A DNA stretch of 11,696 nucleotides from contig CABUSL010000057.1 in assembly GCA_902494295.1 (NCBI GenBank), positions 1-11,696 on the forward strand, read 5' to 3'. The notes below the pieces were generated by a model, which saw only the letters and a list, made by a program, of their open reading frames with translations, was not told the DNA's origin and did no database searches. Origin of the DNA: an uncultured Collinsella sp. GTDB taxonomy: Bacteria; Actinomycetota; Coriobacteriia; Coriobacteriales; Coriobacteriaceae. A program made the position numbers and the translations under genes. Shown piece after piece: positions 1 through 5,352 of this stretch; position 1 is the stretch's first letter; the number at the start of each line of letters is the position of its first letter.

Positions 1-1
1 C

Positions 2-688
2 GAGCGTACGGCCGAGGTGCTCGGCTGTGGCGGCCTGGCGCTGATCCCGACCGAGACGGTCTACGGTGTTGCCGTGGCAGTCAACGCCTTCTCGGACGCC
101 GTGCCCCAAGATACAAGCGAATTCCCATCGTGGCCGCGCGATCCGCAGGCTGCCGTCAATGGCGCCGCAGTTCCTGCGCTCGGCACCGGCTATCGCCGTA
201 TCTTCACTCTCAAGCAACGTGAGCTCACGCAAACCGTCGCTTGGCTGGTCGATGGCGTCGAAGCACTCGACCGCTATGGCGTGGATATCCCGGAAGATGC
301 CCGCGTACTCGCGCGACGATGCTGGCCGGGAGCCCTGACTATCGTGGTCAAGGCAGCCCCCTGCGTGCCGACCTTTATGCGCGCTGCCGACGACACCGTG
401 GCCCTGCGCGCTTCGGCCTCTCCCGTGGTCCAAGCGCTCATCCGCGCCTGCGGCAGTCCCCTTGCCTGCACGAGCGCCAACACGCACGGCGCGCCTTCGC
501 CGGCAAGCTTTGCCGCCGTCGAGGGTCGCATCCTGGAGGGGGTCGATGTTGCCGTCGACGCCGGTGAGACCCCGTGTCGCGACGCCTCGACCATCGTGTC
601 GTTCCAGCACGGCGGGCTCCAGATCCTGCGCCAAGGCGCACTTCCCGCATCAGAGATCGAGCGGGTCCTGTCCGACCCGATGCAATAG
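2..688 (+). CDS. TsaC/Sua5/YrdC/YwlC-family protein (likely L-threonylcarbamoyladenylate synthase), 5' end missing
   Basis: The family makes threonylcarbamoyl-AMP from threonine, bicarbonate and ATP for the t6A37 modification of ANN-decoding tRNAs in the cytoplasm. The frame is open to the window edge, so the 228 visible residues are the C-terminal part of the gene; the GTG at 17 falls inside the conserved first strand and is not a credible start. Numbering from base 2, I see PTETVYG at 16-22, K71 and R73 in place of the usual KxR motif, PGALTIVV at 109-116, SAN at 158-160 and STIV at 196-199. Only the YrdC domain is present, with no C-terminal Sua5 domain. Two oddities stand out. About 25 extra residues (roughly 37-61) separate PTETVYG from the KxR motif. 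The region after KxR (ELTQTVAWLV) departs from the usual RPxxxPL. The stop lies 13 bases before glpK, so the two are probably co-transcribed. The family call is firm; catalytic activity is less certain. Confidence 0.85.
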   Translation, partial: ERTAEVLGCGGLALIPTETVYGVAVAVNAFSDAVPQDTSEFPSWPRDPQAAVNGAAVPALGTGYRRIFTLKQRELTQTVAWLVDGVEALDRYGVDIPEDARVLARRCWPGALTIVVKAAPCVPTFMRAADDTVALRASASPVVQALIRACGSPLACTSANTHGAPSPASFAAVEGRILEGVDVAVDAGETPCRDASTIVSFQHGGLQILRQGALPASEIERVLSDPMQ

Positions 689-701
689 AAGGGTGTAAGC
701 G

Positions 702-2243
702 ATGTCGTTGAATCTGGGCAGCCTGGGCATGGAAGATGCCTCGTTTAACTTTGGCGGTTCCTACATCATGGCGCTCGACTGCGGCACTACCTCGGTACTC
801 GCGGCCATTGTCGACGAATACGGCTGCATCGTTGCCCAGGCGCGTCGTAGCGTCAAAACCAGCTTCCCGCGCCCCGGCTGGGTGGAGCAGGATCCCACGG
901 AGGTGCTTGCCAGCCAGATCGGCGTGATGATGGAGGTTCAGTTTAAGAGCGGCATCCATTCCGATCGCATCGCCGCCATCGGCATCTCCAACCAGCGCGA
1001 GACCACGGTGGTCTGGGACCGCGTGAGCGGCCAGCCCATCTATAACGCCATCGTATGGCAGTGCCGTCGTACCGCGCCGGCGATCGACGCGTTGGTTGAA
1101 CGGGGTTGCGAGGAGCTGGTGCGCTCCCGCACGGGACTTACGCTTGACCCGTATTTCTCGGCCTCTAAGGTGCAGTGGATTCTCGACAACGTCGACGGCG
1201 CACGCGAGAGCGCGGCGGCGGGCGACCTCATGTTTGGCACCATCGACACCTGGCTCATCTACAACCTCACCGGCGGCCAGGTCTTTGCCACCGACTACAC
1301 CAATGCCAGCCGCACGGCACTCTTTAATATCCATACGCTCGATTGGGACGACGACCTGCTGGCGCTCTTTGACGTTCCACGTTCCATGATGCCCGAGGTT
1401 CGCTGGAGCTCGGGCGACTACGGCCGCGTCGCGAGCGACATCATGACCAACATGCCGCCCATCATGGGCGTGGCGGGTGACCAACAGGCGTCGCTGTTCG
1501 GCCACTGCTGTTTCCGTCCCGGCCAGACCAAAAACACCTATGGCACGGGCTGCTTTATGCTCATGAACACCGGCGACGAGATCGTCGAATCCAAGAATGG
1601 CCTGGTCTCCACCATCGGTATCGCTGCGGACGGCAAAGTCAGCTATGCGCTCGAGGGCTCTATTTTTGCCGCCGGCTCAACGATGAACTGGCTTCGCAAC
1701 AACATGGGCATCATCTCGAGCGTGAGCGAGTCGGCACAACTCGCCGCTTCGATTAGCGACAACGAGGGCTGCTACTTCGTTCCCGCCTTTGCGGGTTTGG
1801 GCGCTCCCTGGTGGGACCCGCATGCCCGCGGTATCGTGTGCGGTCTGACCGGCGCCTCGAGCCGTGCGACCATCGTACGTGCCGCCTGCGAATCCATGGC
1901 ATATCAGAGCTACGACGTGCTGCGCGCCATGGAGCAGGACGTGGGGCTTTCGATCGAGCGCCTGTCTGTCGATGGCGGTGCCTCGCGCAACGAGTTCATC
2001 ATGCAATTCCAGGCCGACCTGCTGGATATCCCCGTGCTGCAATGCGAGACGGTGGAGACCACGGCAATCGGTGCCGCGTACTTGGCGGGTCTTGCCGTCG
2101 GCTATTGGGAAGACCTGGAGGAGCTGGAGCAAAATGCCCAGATCGTTAGGACCTTCCTTCCCCACATGTCCGCCGAGCGCCGCGAGCATAACCTTGCGGG
2201 CTGGCGTGATGCAGTCAGGCGCTCGCTCAGCACCGCACAGTAG
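702..2243 (+). CDS. glpK: Glycerol kinase
   Basis: Phosphorylates glycerol to sn-glycerol 3-phosphate with ATP; a cytoplasmic FGGY-family carbohydrate kinase of 513 residues (E. coli GlpK is about 502). Similarity to GlpK runs end to end. The glycerol-binding residues are visible: R99 and E100 in NQRET, Y151 in DPYFS, and D260-Q261 in GVAGDQQ, where D260 is the catalytic base. Other family blocks include YNAIVWQCRRTA (114-125), TDYTNASRT (197-205), KNTYGTGCFM (277-286) and GLGAPWWDP (365-373). The ATG at 702 is chosen because GAAGGG lies about 8 bases upstream; it gives an N-terminal extension of about 15 residues over most homologues. The first phosphate loop reads DCGTTSVLA (26-34) where GlpK normally has DQGTTSSRA. 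The loop before GVAGDQQ lacks both the GGTRIP-type fructose-1,6-bisphosphate site of E. coli and the His phosphorylated by HPr in many Firmicutes, so those controls are probably absent. No glpF or glpD is nearby. Confidence 0.96.
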   Translation: MSLNLGSLGMEDASFNFGGSYIMALDCGTTSVLAAIVDEYGCIVAQARRSVKTSFPRPGWVEQDPTEVLASQIGVMMEVQFKSGIHSDRIAAIGISNQRETTVVWDRVSGQPIYNAIVWQCRRTAPAIDALVERGCEELVRSRTGLTLDPYFSASKVQWILDNVDGARESAAAGDLMFGTIDTWLIYNLTGGQVFATDYTNASRTALFNIHTLDWDDDLLALFDVPRSMMPEVRWSSGDYGRVASDIMTNMPPIMGVAGDQQASLFGHCCFRPGQTKNTYGTGCFMLMNTGDEIVESKNGLVSTIGIAADGKVSYALEGSIFAAGSTMNWLRNNMGIISSVSESAQLAASISDNEGCYFVPAFAGLGAPWWDPHARGIVCGLTGASSRATIVRAACESMAYQSYDVLRAMEQDVGLSIERLSVDGGASRNEFIMQFQADLLDIPVLQCETVETTAIGAAYLAGLAVGYWEDLEELEQNAQIVRTFLPHMSAERREHNLAGWRDAVRRSLSTAQ

Positions 2244-2276
2244 GGCTGCGATGGGCTGCTCGATACAACAAACCGC

Positions 2277-2282
2277 TAAACT
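2277..2282 (+). promoter_or_regulatory. Weak candidate -10 box for upp
   Basis: TAAACT in the gap after glpK resembles a -10 hexamer. A start 7-8 bases downstream would place the 5' end at about 2290, exactly where the first upp leader hairpin begins. No convincing -35 box is visible 16-18 bases upstream, so upp may instead be read through from glpK. Confidence 0.3.
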
Positions 2283-2289
2283 AATGCAT

Positions 2290-2343
2290 GGCGTGCGGCG
2301 GCAACATTGCTGCACGCCTTGTCAGCAAGGCCGTTTTGCGGCC
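2290..2343 (+). promoter_or_regulatory. upp leader with three overlapping hairpins
   Basis: Three stems follow one another and share bases. Stem 1 pairs GGCGTGC (2290-2296) with GCACGCC (2312-2318). Stem 2 pairs GCCTTG (2316-2321) with CAAGGC (2326-2331) around a TCAG loop. Stem 3 pairs GGCCG (2329-2333) with CGGCC (2339-2343). Stems 1 and 2 share 2316-2318, and stems 2 and 3 share 2329-2331, so stem 2 excludes both others. Stem 3 ends 7 bases before the AAGGGG ribosome binding site of upp. No T-run follows any stem, so an effect on translation or RNA stability is more plausible than classical attenuation. The pairing is seen directly; a regulatory role is inference. Confidence 0.4.
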
Positions 2344-2366
2344 GCAACGAAAGGGGCAATCAATCC

Positions 2367-3014
2367 ATGACCGTCACCTACGATGCGTCCCGTGTGACGC
2401 TTGTCGACCACCCGCTCGTCCAGCACAAGCTGTCGATCCTGCGCGACAAAAACACCGGCACCAACCAGTTCCGCCAGCTCGTGCGCGAACTCGCGCTTTT
2501 TGACGGCTACGAGGCCATGCGCGACCTGCCCATGGAAGACGTCGAGGTCGAGACCCCCATCACTACCGCCACGTTCAAACAGCTTGCCGGCAAGAAACTC
2601 GCCATCGTGCCCATCCTGCGTGCGGGCCTTGGCATGGTCGACGGCATCCTCGACCTGGTGCCCTCCGCTCGCGTGGGCCACATCGGCATGGAGCGCGACG
2701 AGGTCACCCACGAGCCGCACGAGTATTACTGCAAGATGCCCAAGGATATCGACCAGCGCATCTGCCTGGTCGTCGACCCCATGCTCGCCACGGGCGGTTC
2801 GGCCGAGATGGCCATTAGCTACCTGCGCGAGCGCGGTGTCAAGGACATCCGCATGCTGTGCATCGTCGCGGCCCCCGAGGGCCTCAAGTCGCTGACTGAG
2901 AAGGATCCTGATGTGCATATCTATACCTGCGCCATCGACGACCATCTCAACGAGGCGGCCTACATCGTTCCCGGCCTGGGCGACGCCGGTGACCGCATCT
3001 ACGGCACGCTCTAG
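2367..3014 (+). CDS. upp: Uracil phosphoribosyltransferase
   Basis: Converts uracil and PRPP to UMP and pyrophosphate in the pyrimidine salvage pathway; a cytoplasmic type I phosphoribosyltransferase of 215 residues (E. coli Upp is 208). The PRPP-binding motif is VVDPMLATGGS (135-145). The uracil-binding C-terminal motif is YIVPGLGDAGDR (199-210). Other family blocks are PILRAGLGM (82-90) and EYYCKMP (119-125). The ATG at 2367 is preceded by AAGGGG with a 10-base spacer and begins at the usual family N-terminus; the in-frame start at 2307 would add 20 residues out of the leader stems and is rejected. upp directly upstream of the ATP synthase operon is a common arrangement in Gram-positive bacteria. 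A 10-bp stem lies about 40 bases after its stop codon. Confidence 0.97.
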   Translation: MTVTYDASRVTLVDHPLVQHKLSILRDKNTGTNQFRQLVRELALFDGYEAMRDLPMEDVEVETPITTATFKQLAGKKLAIVPILRAGLGMVDGILDLVPSARVGHIGMERDEVTHEPHEYYCKMPKDIDQRICLVVDPMLATGGSAEMAISYLRERGVKDIRMLCIVAAPEGLKSLTEKDPDVHIYTCAIDDHLNEAAYIVPGLGDAGDRIYGTL

Positions 3015-3056
3015 TCGCTGGGCTAAGACGGCCGCGGCTGCAAATACGAAGAAACG

Positions 3057-3091
3057 GTGCGCGCGGATGAACAAAAGGCGACCGCGCGCAC
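3057..3091 (+). terminator. Long GC-rich stem after upp, possible atypical terminator
   Basis: GTGCGCGCGG (3057-3066) pairs perfectly with CCGCGCGCAC (3082-3091), a 10-bp stem with a 15-base loop. The bases after it (TCCTGTTAACGG) do not form a proper T-run. It sits between upp and the atp promoter, where a terminator is expected. It could be an imperfect intrinsic terminator, a 3' end stabiliser, or another structured element. Confidence 0.5.
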
Positions 3092-3103
3092 TCCTGTTAA
3101 CGG

Positions 3104-3135
3104 ACGTTTTGCCCTGCAGGGTTCGAGAAAAACGT
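3104..3135. repeat. Inverted repeat ACGTTTT / AAAACGT around a palindrome
   Basis: ACGTTTT (3104-3110) is the exact inverse of AAAACGT (3129-3135). Between them lies the perfect palindrome CCCTGCAGGG (3112-3121). The dyad is upstream of the atp promoter. It could be a protein-binding site or a hairpin; no factor can be named from the sequence. Confidence 0.4.
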
Positions 3136-3194
3136 ATTACCGTACCTGCGGCATAAAGAAGGTCTTAAGAAAACGAACAGGTGCGTATTAACCG
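3133..3194 (+). repeat. Imperfect direct repeat CGTATTA(A)CCG upstream of atp promoter
   Basis: CGTATTACCG (3133-3142) recurs as CGTATTAACCG (3184-3194), and each copy is preceded by an A-rich AGAAAA stretch at a different distance. The second copy overlaps a 6-bp hairpin, AACCGA (3190-3195) with TCGGTT (3203-3208). Two copies of a short AT-rich word ahead of a promoter can be activator or repressor sites, but chance cannot be excluded. Confidence 0.3.
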
Positions 3195-3206
3195 ATGCTT
3201 TTTCGG

Positions 3207-3234
3207 TTGTACTTTAGCGATTGGCTCGTACAAT
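3207..3234 (+). promoter_or_regulatory. Candidate atp operon promoter with overlapping dyad
   Basis: A -10 box TACAAT (3229-3234) lies 16 bases after a -35-like TTGTAC (3207-3212). Transcription would start near 3241, giving a leader of about 55 bases before the first gene. The two boxes form an inverted repeat, TTGTAC (3207-3212) with GTACAA (3228-3233), spaced by 15 bases. A small hairpin, CCAA/TTGG (3240-3250), would sit at the RNA 5' end. The -10 is good and the -35 only partly matches the consensus. It is the best candidate in the region. Confidence 0.55.
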
Positions 3235-3296
3235 AGTCACCAATGTTTGGCGGGAACTGTTCTGGGAAGCGTTAAAAAAGGAAAGTGAGGACGCCA

Positions 3297-3608
3297 GTGT
3301 TTCAGATAGCCGATCTGCTCGCTATCGTTGCAGGCGCCATCGCGGGCGCAATTGCCTTCCTTCCCTTTGTCTTTACGCTCAAGCCGGTTCTTGACGATAA
3401 ACAGAATGCGGACATGCTCAAGGGTATGGTGAGTCTGGCGGTCTCGGCAATCGCCCTGCTCGTCTTTACCTTGGTTGTGTTTGTATTGTTCGGAGAGGCA
3501 TTTCGCATGTTCCTCCTGGGCGAGGCGATCGGCTTCGTGGCCTTTATGGCCGCCTGCACGGTTCGCGTCGCCAAGGCGCTGCGAGATCCTCATGAGGTCG
3601 AAAGGTAA
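3297..3608 (+). CDS. Small membrane protein in the atpI position
   Basis: A 103-residue hydrophobic protein at the head of the ATP synthase operon. Three membrane segments are apparent, at about 5-28, 42-66 and 70-88, with a charged loop (LDDKQNAD, 32-39) after the first and a basic, polar C-terminus (RVAKALRDPHEVER). In many bacteria this slot holds AtpI, which helps c-ring assembly and ion supply, but AtpI usually has four segments and I see no clear AtpI motif. The role is therefore inferred from position only. The GTG at 3297 is preferred because GAGGA lies 5 bases upstream. An in-frame GTG at 3285 would add 4 residues, but its AAGGA is too close. The stop is 3 bases before the atpB GTG, and the AAAGG for atpB lies within the last codons here, so translation is probably coupled. 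Confidence 0.82.
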   Translation: MFQIADLLAIVAGAIAGAIAFLPFVFTLKPVLDDKQNADMLKGMVSLAVSAIALLVFTLVVFVLFGEAFRMFLLGEAIGFVAFMAACTVRVAKALRDPHEVER

Positions 3609-3611
3609 GTC

Positions 3612-4415
3612 GTGGAAATTTTTGAAAAGCTGCCTGATGAGATTAATCATCTGGTCAGCGAGTTCAGCTCCACCCCTGTCGTGGGCGATCTGAGCTGCGG
3701 CATCACGCAGTACTCGTTTTGGCTGATCGTCTCCACGATCGTGCTCCTGATCGTCCTGGCCGTGTTCAAGAAGAAGCAGACCCTGGTTCCCAAGGGCTTC
3801 TTCGTCAACGGTTTCGAGTACATCATCGAGTACGTCGAGAACGATATCGGCAAGGGCGTCGTGGGTGAGAACTGGAAGAAGCACTTCCCGTTCCTGTGCT
3901 CGCTTTTCCTGTTCATCCTGATCAATAACATGATCGGCCTGATCCCGGGAATGAAGCCCGGCACCGGCGCAATCGGCTCCACCGCCGCACTCGCCATTTT
4001 CGCCTTCGTGTACTTCATCTACTACGGATGCAAGGCTCACGGCGTGATCGGCTACATCAAGAGCCTCGCCCCGCAGGGCGTGAGCTTCCCGATGAACGTG
4101 CTCGTGTGGGTCGTCGAGCTTTTCTCGACCTTCCTGCGCCTCATCACGCTTGCCGTCCGTCTGTTCTGCAACATGTTCGCAGGACACGTGGTCATGGGCT
4201 CGTTCGCCATCATGGCGAGCATGTTCATGCAGCCGCTGCTTCAGCAGGTTTCCGCGGCCCACGCCGTCGGCGCCCTGCCTTCGCTGGCCTGGCTTGCCAT
4301 CCTCATCCTGATCTATGCGATCGAGCTTGTGGTCGGCGCCATCCAGGCTTACGTCTTCACGGTCCTTACCGCCGTGTATATCTCCGAGGCAGAGGAGGTC
4401 GCGGAGGAGGAGTAG
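3612..4415 (+). CDS. atpB: ATP synthase Fo subunit a
   Basis: Subunit a forms the two proton half-channels in the membrane next to the c-ring. The 267-residue protein starts at GTG with AAAGG 7 bases upstream. It shows about five to six membrane segments (roughly 33-53, 92-112, 122-139, 160-182, 193-210, 222-256). The essential Arg is R183 in LAVRLFCNMFAGH (180-192). In E. coli the matching motif is RLFGNMYAGE, so Gly is replaced by Cys186 and Glu219 by His192; the His version is also known from mitochondrial subunit a. Q245 in the last helix matches the conserved E. coli Gln252. The C-terminus is acidic (EAEEVAEEE). The next gene, atpE, follows after an unusually long gap of 124 bases for this operon. 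Confidence 0.98.
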   Translation: MEIFEKLPDEINHLVSEFSSTPVVGDLSCGITQYSFWLIVSTIVLLIVLAVFKKKQTLVPKGFFVNGFEYIIEYVENDIGKGVVGENWKKHFPFLCSLFLFILINNMIGLIPGMKPGTGAIGSTAALAIFAFVYFIYYGCKAHGVIGYIKSLAPQGVSFPMNVLVWVVELFSTFLRLITLAVRLFCNMFAGHVVMGSFAIMASMFMQPLLQQVSAAHAVGALPSLAWLAILILIYAIELVVGAIQAYVFTVLTAVYISEAEEVAEEE

Positions 4416-4426
4416 TCTTCCGTTCG

Positions 4427-4523
4427 TGCCTTAAAGGTAAGGCAATTCGTTAAACCGCCGGTGCCCGTACCCATGGAGCCCGGCAGTTATAAAAAGGTTA
4501 TCCTGCGTGAAATAAGACACGCA
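4427..4523 (+). promoter_or_regulatory. Structured atpB-atpE intercistronic region
   Basis: Three small hairpins can form: TGCCTT/AAGGCA (4427-4432 with 4439-4444), GCCGG/CCGGC (4457-4461 with 4480-4484) and TGCGTG/CACGCA (4504-4509 with 4518-4523). The last ends 4 bases before the ribosome binding site of atpE. The rest of the operon has gaps of 15 bases or fewer, so this 124-base gap is singular. Elsewhere, for example in E. coli, the sequence ahead of atpE boosts translation of the multi-copy c subunit; a similar role or RNA processing is inferred here. Confidence 0.45.
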
Positions 4524-4527
4524 CGAC

Positions 4528-4535
4528 AAAGGAGG
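4528..4535 (+). promoter_or_regulatory. Strong ribosome binding site of atpE
   Basis: AAAGGAGG is the most complete Shine-Dalgarno sequence in the window, with a short 4-base spacer to the GTG at 4540. It fits the need for many c subunits per enzyme and fixes the start of an unusually short AtpE. Confidence 0.8.
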
Positions 4536-4539
4536 AATC

Positions 4540-4734
4540 GTGGGAGTTATCGGTTACGGTCTCGGTGTTATCGGCGCTGGTCTTGCTATCGGCCTGTCTG
4601 CTCTGGGTGCTACGGGTGCTATGGCCCGTCAGCCTGAGGTCCAGGGCCGCGTGTTCACCGTCTTCATCATGGGCTCCGCCTTCGGCGAGGCTCTGGCTCT
4701 GATCGGCTTCGTTGTCGCGCTGATCGTTAAATAG
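4540..4734 (+). CDS. atpE: ATP synthase Fo subunit c
   Basis: The c subunit is a helical hairpin that assembles into the proton-driven rotor ring. Residues 1-29 form helix 1 with a small-residue pattern (G12, G14, A16, G18), ARQPEVQG (29-36) is the polar loop facing F1, and 37-64 form helix 2. The proton-carrying carboxylate is E50 in GSAFGEALALIG (45-56). No Ser or Thr follows E50, so the site looks like the H+ type rather than the Na+ type. At 64 residues it is about 10-20 shorter than most c subunits, all of it missing from the N-terminus. No ATG, GTG or TTG lies between the upstream in-frame stop (4513-4515) and the GTG at 4540, so the short form is real unless the frame is mis-sequenced. 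atpF starts 15 bases after the stop. Confidence 0.97.
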   Translation: MGVIGYGLGVIGAGLAIGLSALGATGAMARQPEVQGRVFTVFIMGSAFGEALALIGFVVALIVK

Positions 4735-4749
4735 CACGGAGCGTCAAGT

Positions 4750-5352
4750 ATGAATCTTTCATCCCAGAAGAGCGCGATCGCACTCTCCGCGTCCGCGGCC
4801 GCGCTGCTCATGCCGGTTTCCGCGTTCGCCGAGGACGGCGCTGCCGGTGCGGACATCCTCATCCCTAAGATGGCGGAGTTCATCCCGGCGCTTATCGCCT
4901 TCCTGATTATCTGGATCGTGCTGGCCAAGGTCGCCCTGCCGGGCATCATGAAAACCATGGAGGAGCGCGGCAAGAAGATCGAGGAGAGCCTCGACGAGGC
5001 CGAGAAGACCAAGCAGGAGGCTATCGCCAAGCGCGCTGAGTCCGACTCGATCGTCACCGACGCCCGTCGTCAGGCTGCCGACATTGTTCTCGAGGCCCGT
5101 AAGGACGCCGAGTCCGAGCGCGCCCGTATCATCGAGGCTGCCCACAAGGAGGCCGAGGAGATCATCGCCAAGGCCCATACGACCGTCGAGGACGAGCGCA
5201 AGTCCATCTACGCCGGTGCCGCGAGCTCCATCGCCGACCTGTCCGTTGCCGTCGCCACCAAGATCGTGGGCGAGGCACTCGAGGACGATGCCGAGCAGAA
5301 GAAGCTCATCGAGCGTTACATCCAGGAAGCAGGTAGCCTGAATGCCGACTAG
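4750..5352 (+). CDS. atpF: ATP synthase Fo subunit b
   Basis: Subunit b is the peripheral stalk that holds F1 still against the rotor. The 200-residue protein has one membrane helix (about 44-63), followed by a long charged helix (about 68-195) rich in Glu, Lys and Ala that forms the stalk. Unusually, residues 1-27 look like a signal peptide: a Lys at 7, a hydrophobic core of Ala, Leu and Ser, then PVSAFA with a plausible cleavage site before E28. Cleavage would leave a short outside segment (EDGAAGADILIP) before the membrane helix; most b subunits start directly with the helix. The ATG at 4750 has GGAG 8 bases upstream. The gene overlaps atpH by 11 bases. The family call is secure; signal peptide processing is inference. 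Confidence 0.96.
   Translation: MNLSSQKSAIALSASAAALLMPVSAFAEDGAAGADILIPKMAEFIPALIAFLIIWIVLAKVALPGIMKTMEERGKKIEESLDEAEKTKQEAIAKRAESDSIVTDARRQAADIVLEARKDAESERARIIEAAHKEAEEIIAKAHTTVEDERKSIYAGAASSIADLSVAVATKIVGEALEDDAEQKKLIERYIQEAGSLNAD

Noticed and set aside
2290..2343. PyrR-type pyrimidine attenuator ahead of upp
   Set aside because: No match to the PyrR-binding loop consensus and no terminator T-run, so only a generic hairpin leader is claimed.
2307..2366. Upstream start that would extend Upp by 20 residues
   Set aside because: It lies in the structured leader, lacks a ribosome binding site, and adds sequence absent from the family. The ATG at 2367 has AAGGGG.
3285..3296. Alternative GTG for the small membrane protein
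   Set aside because: The AAGGA ahead of it is only about 2 bases away; the GTG at 3297 has a better-placed GAGGA.
3015..3296. Possible small gene or tRNA between upp and the atp operon
   Set aside because: No frame with a ribosome binding site and coding character and no cloverleaf could be made out; the region reads as regulatory.
3237..4262. Minus-strand open frame rich in His, Asp and Glu opposite the small membrane gene and atpB
   Set aside because: The composition is the mirror of hydrophobic codons on the + strand, and there is no ribosome binding site or promoter support.
4540..4734. Possible Na+-coupled c subunit
   Set aside because: The residue after E50 is Ala, without the Ser/Thr ligand typical of Na+-binding c subunits.
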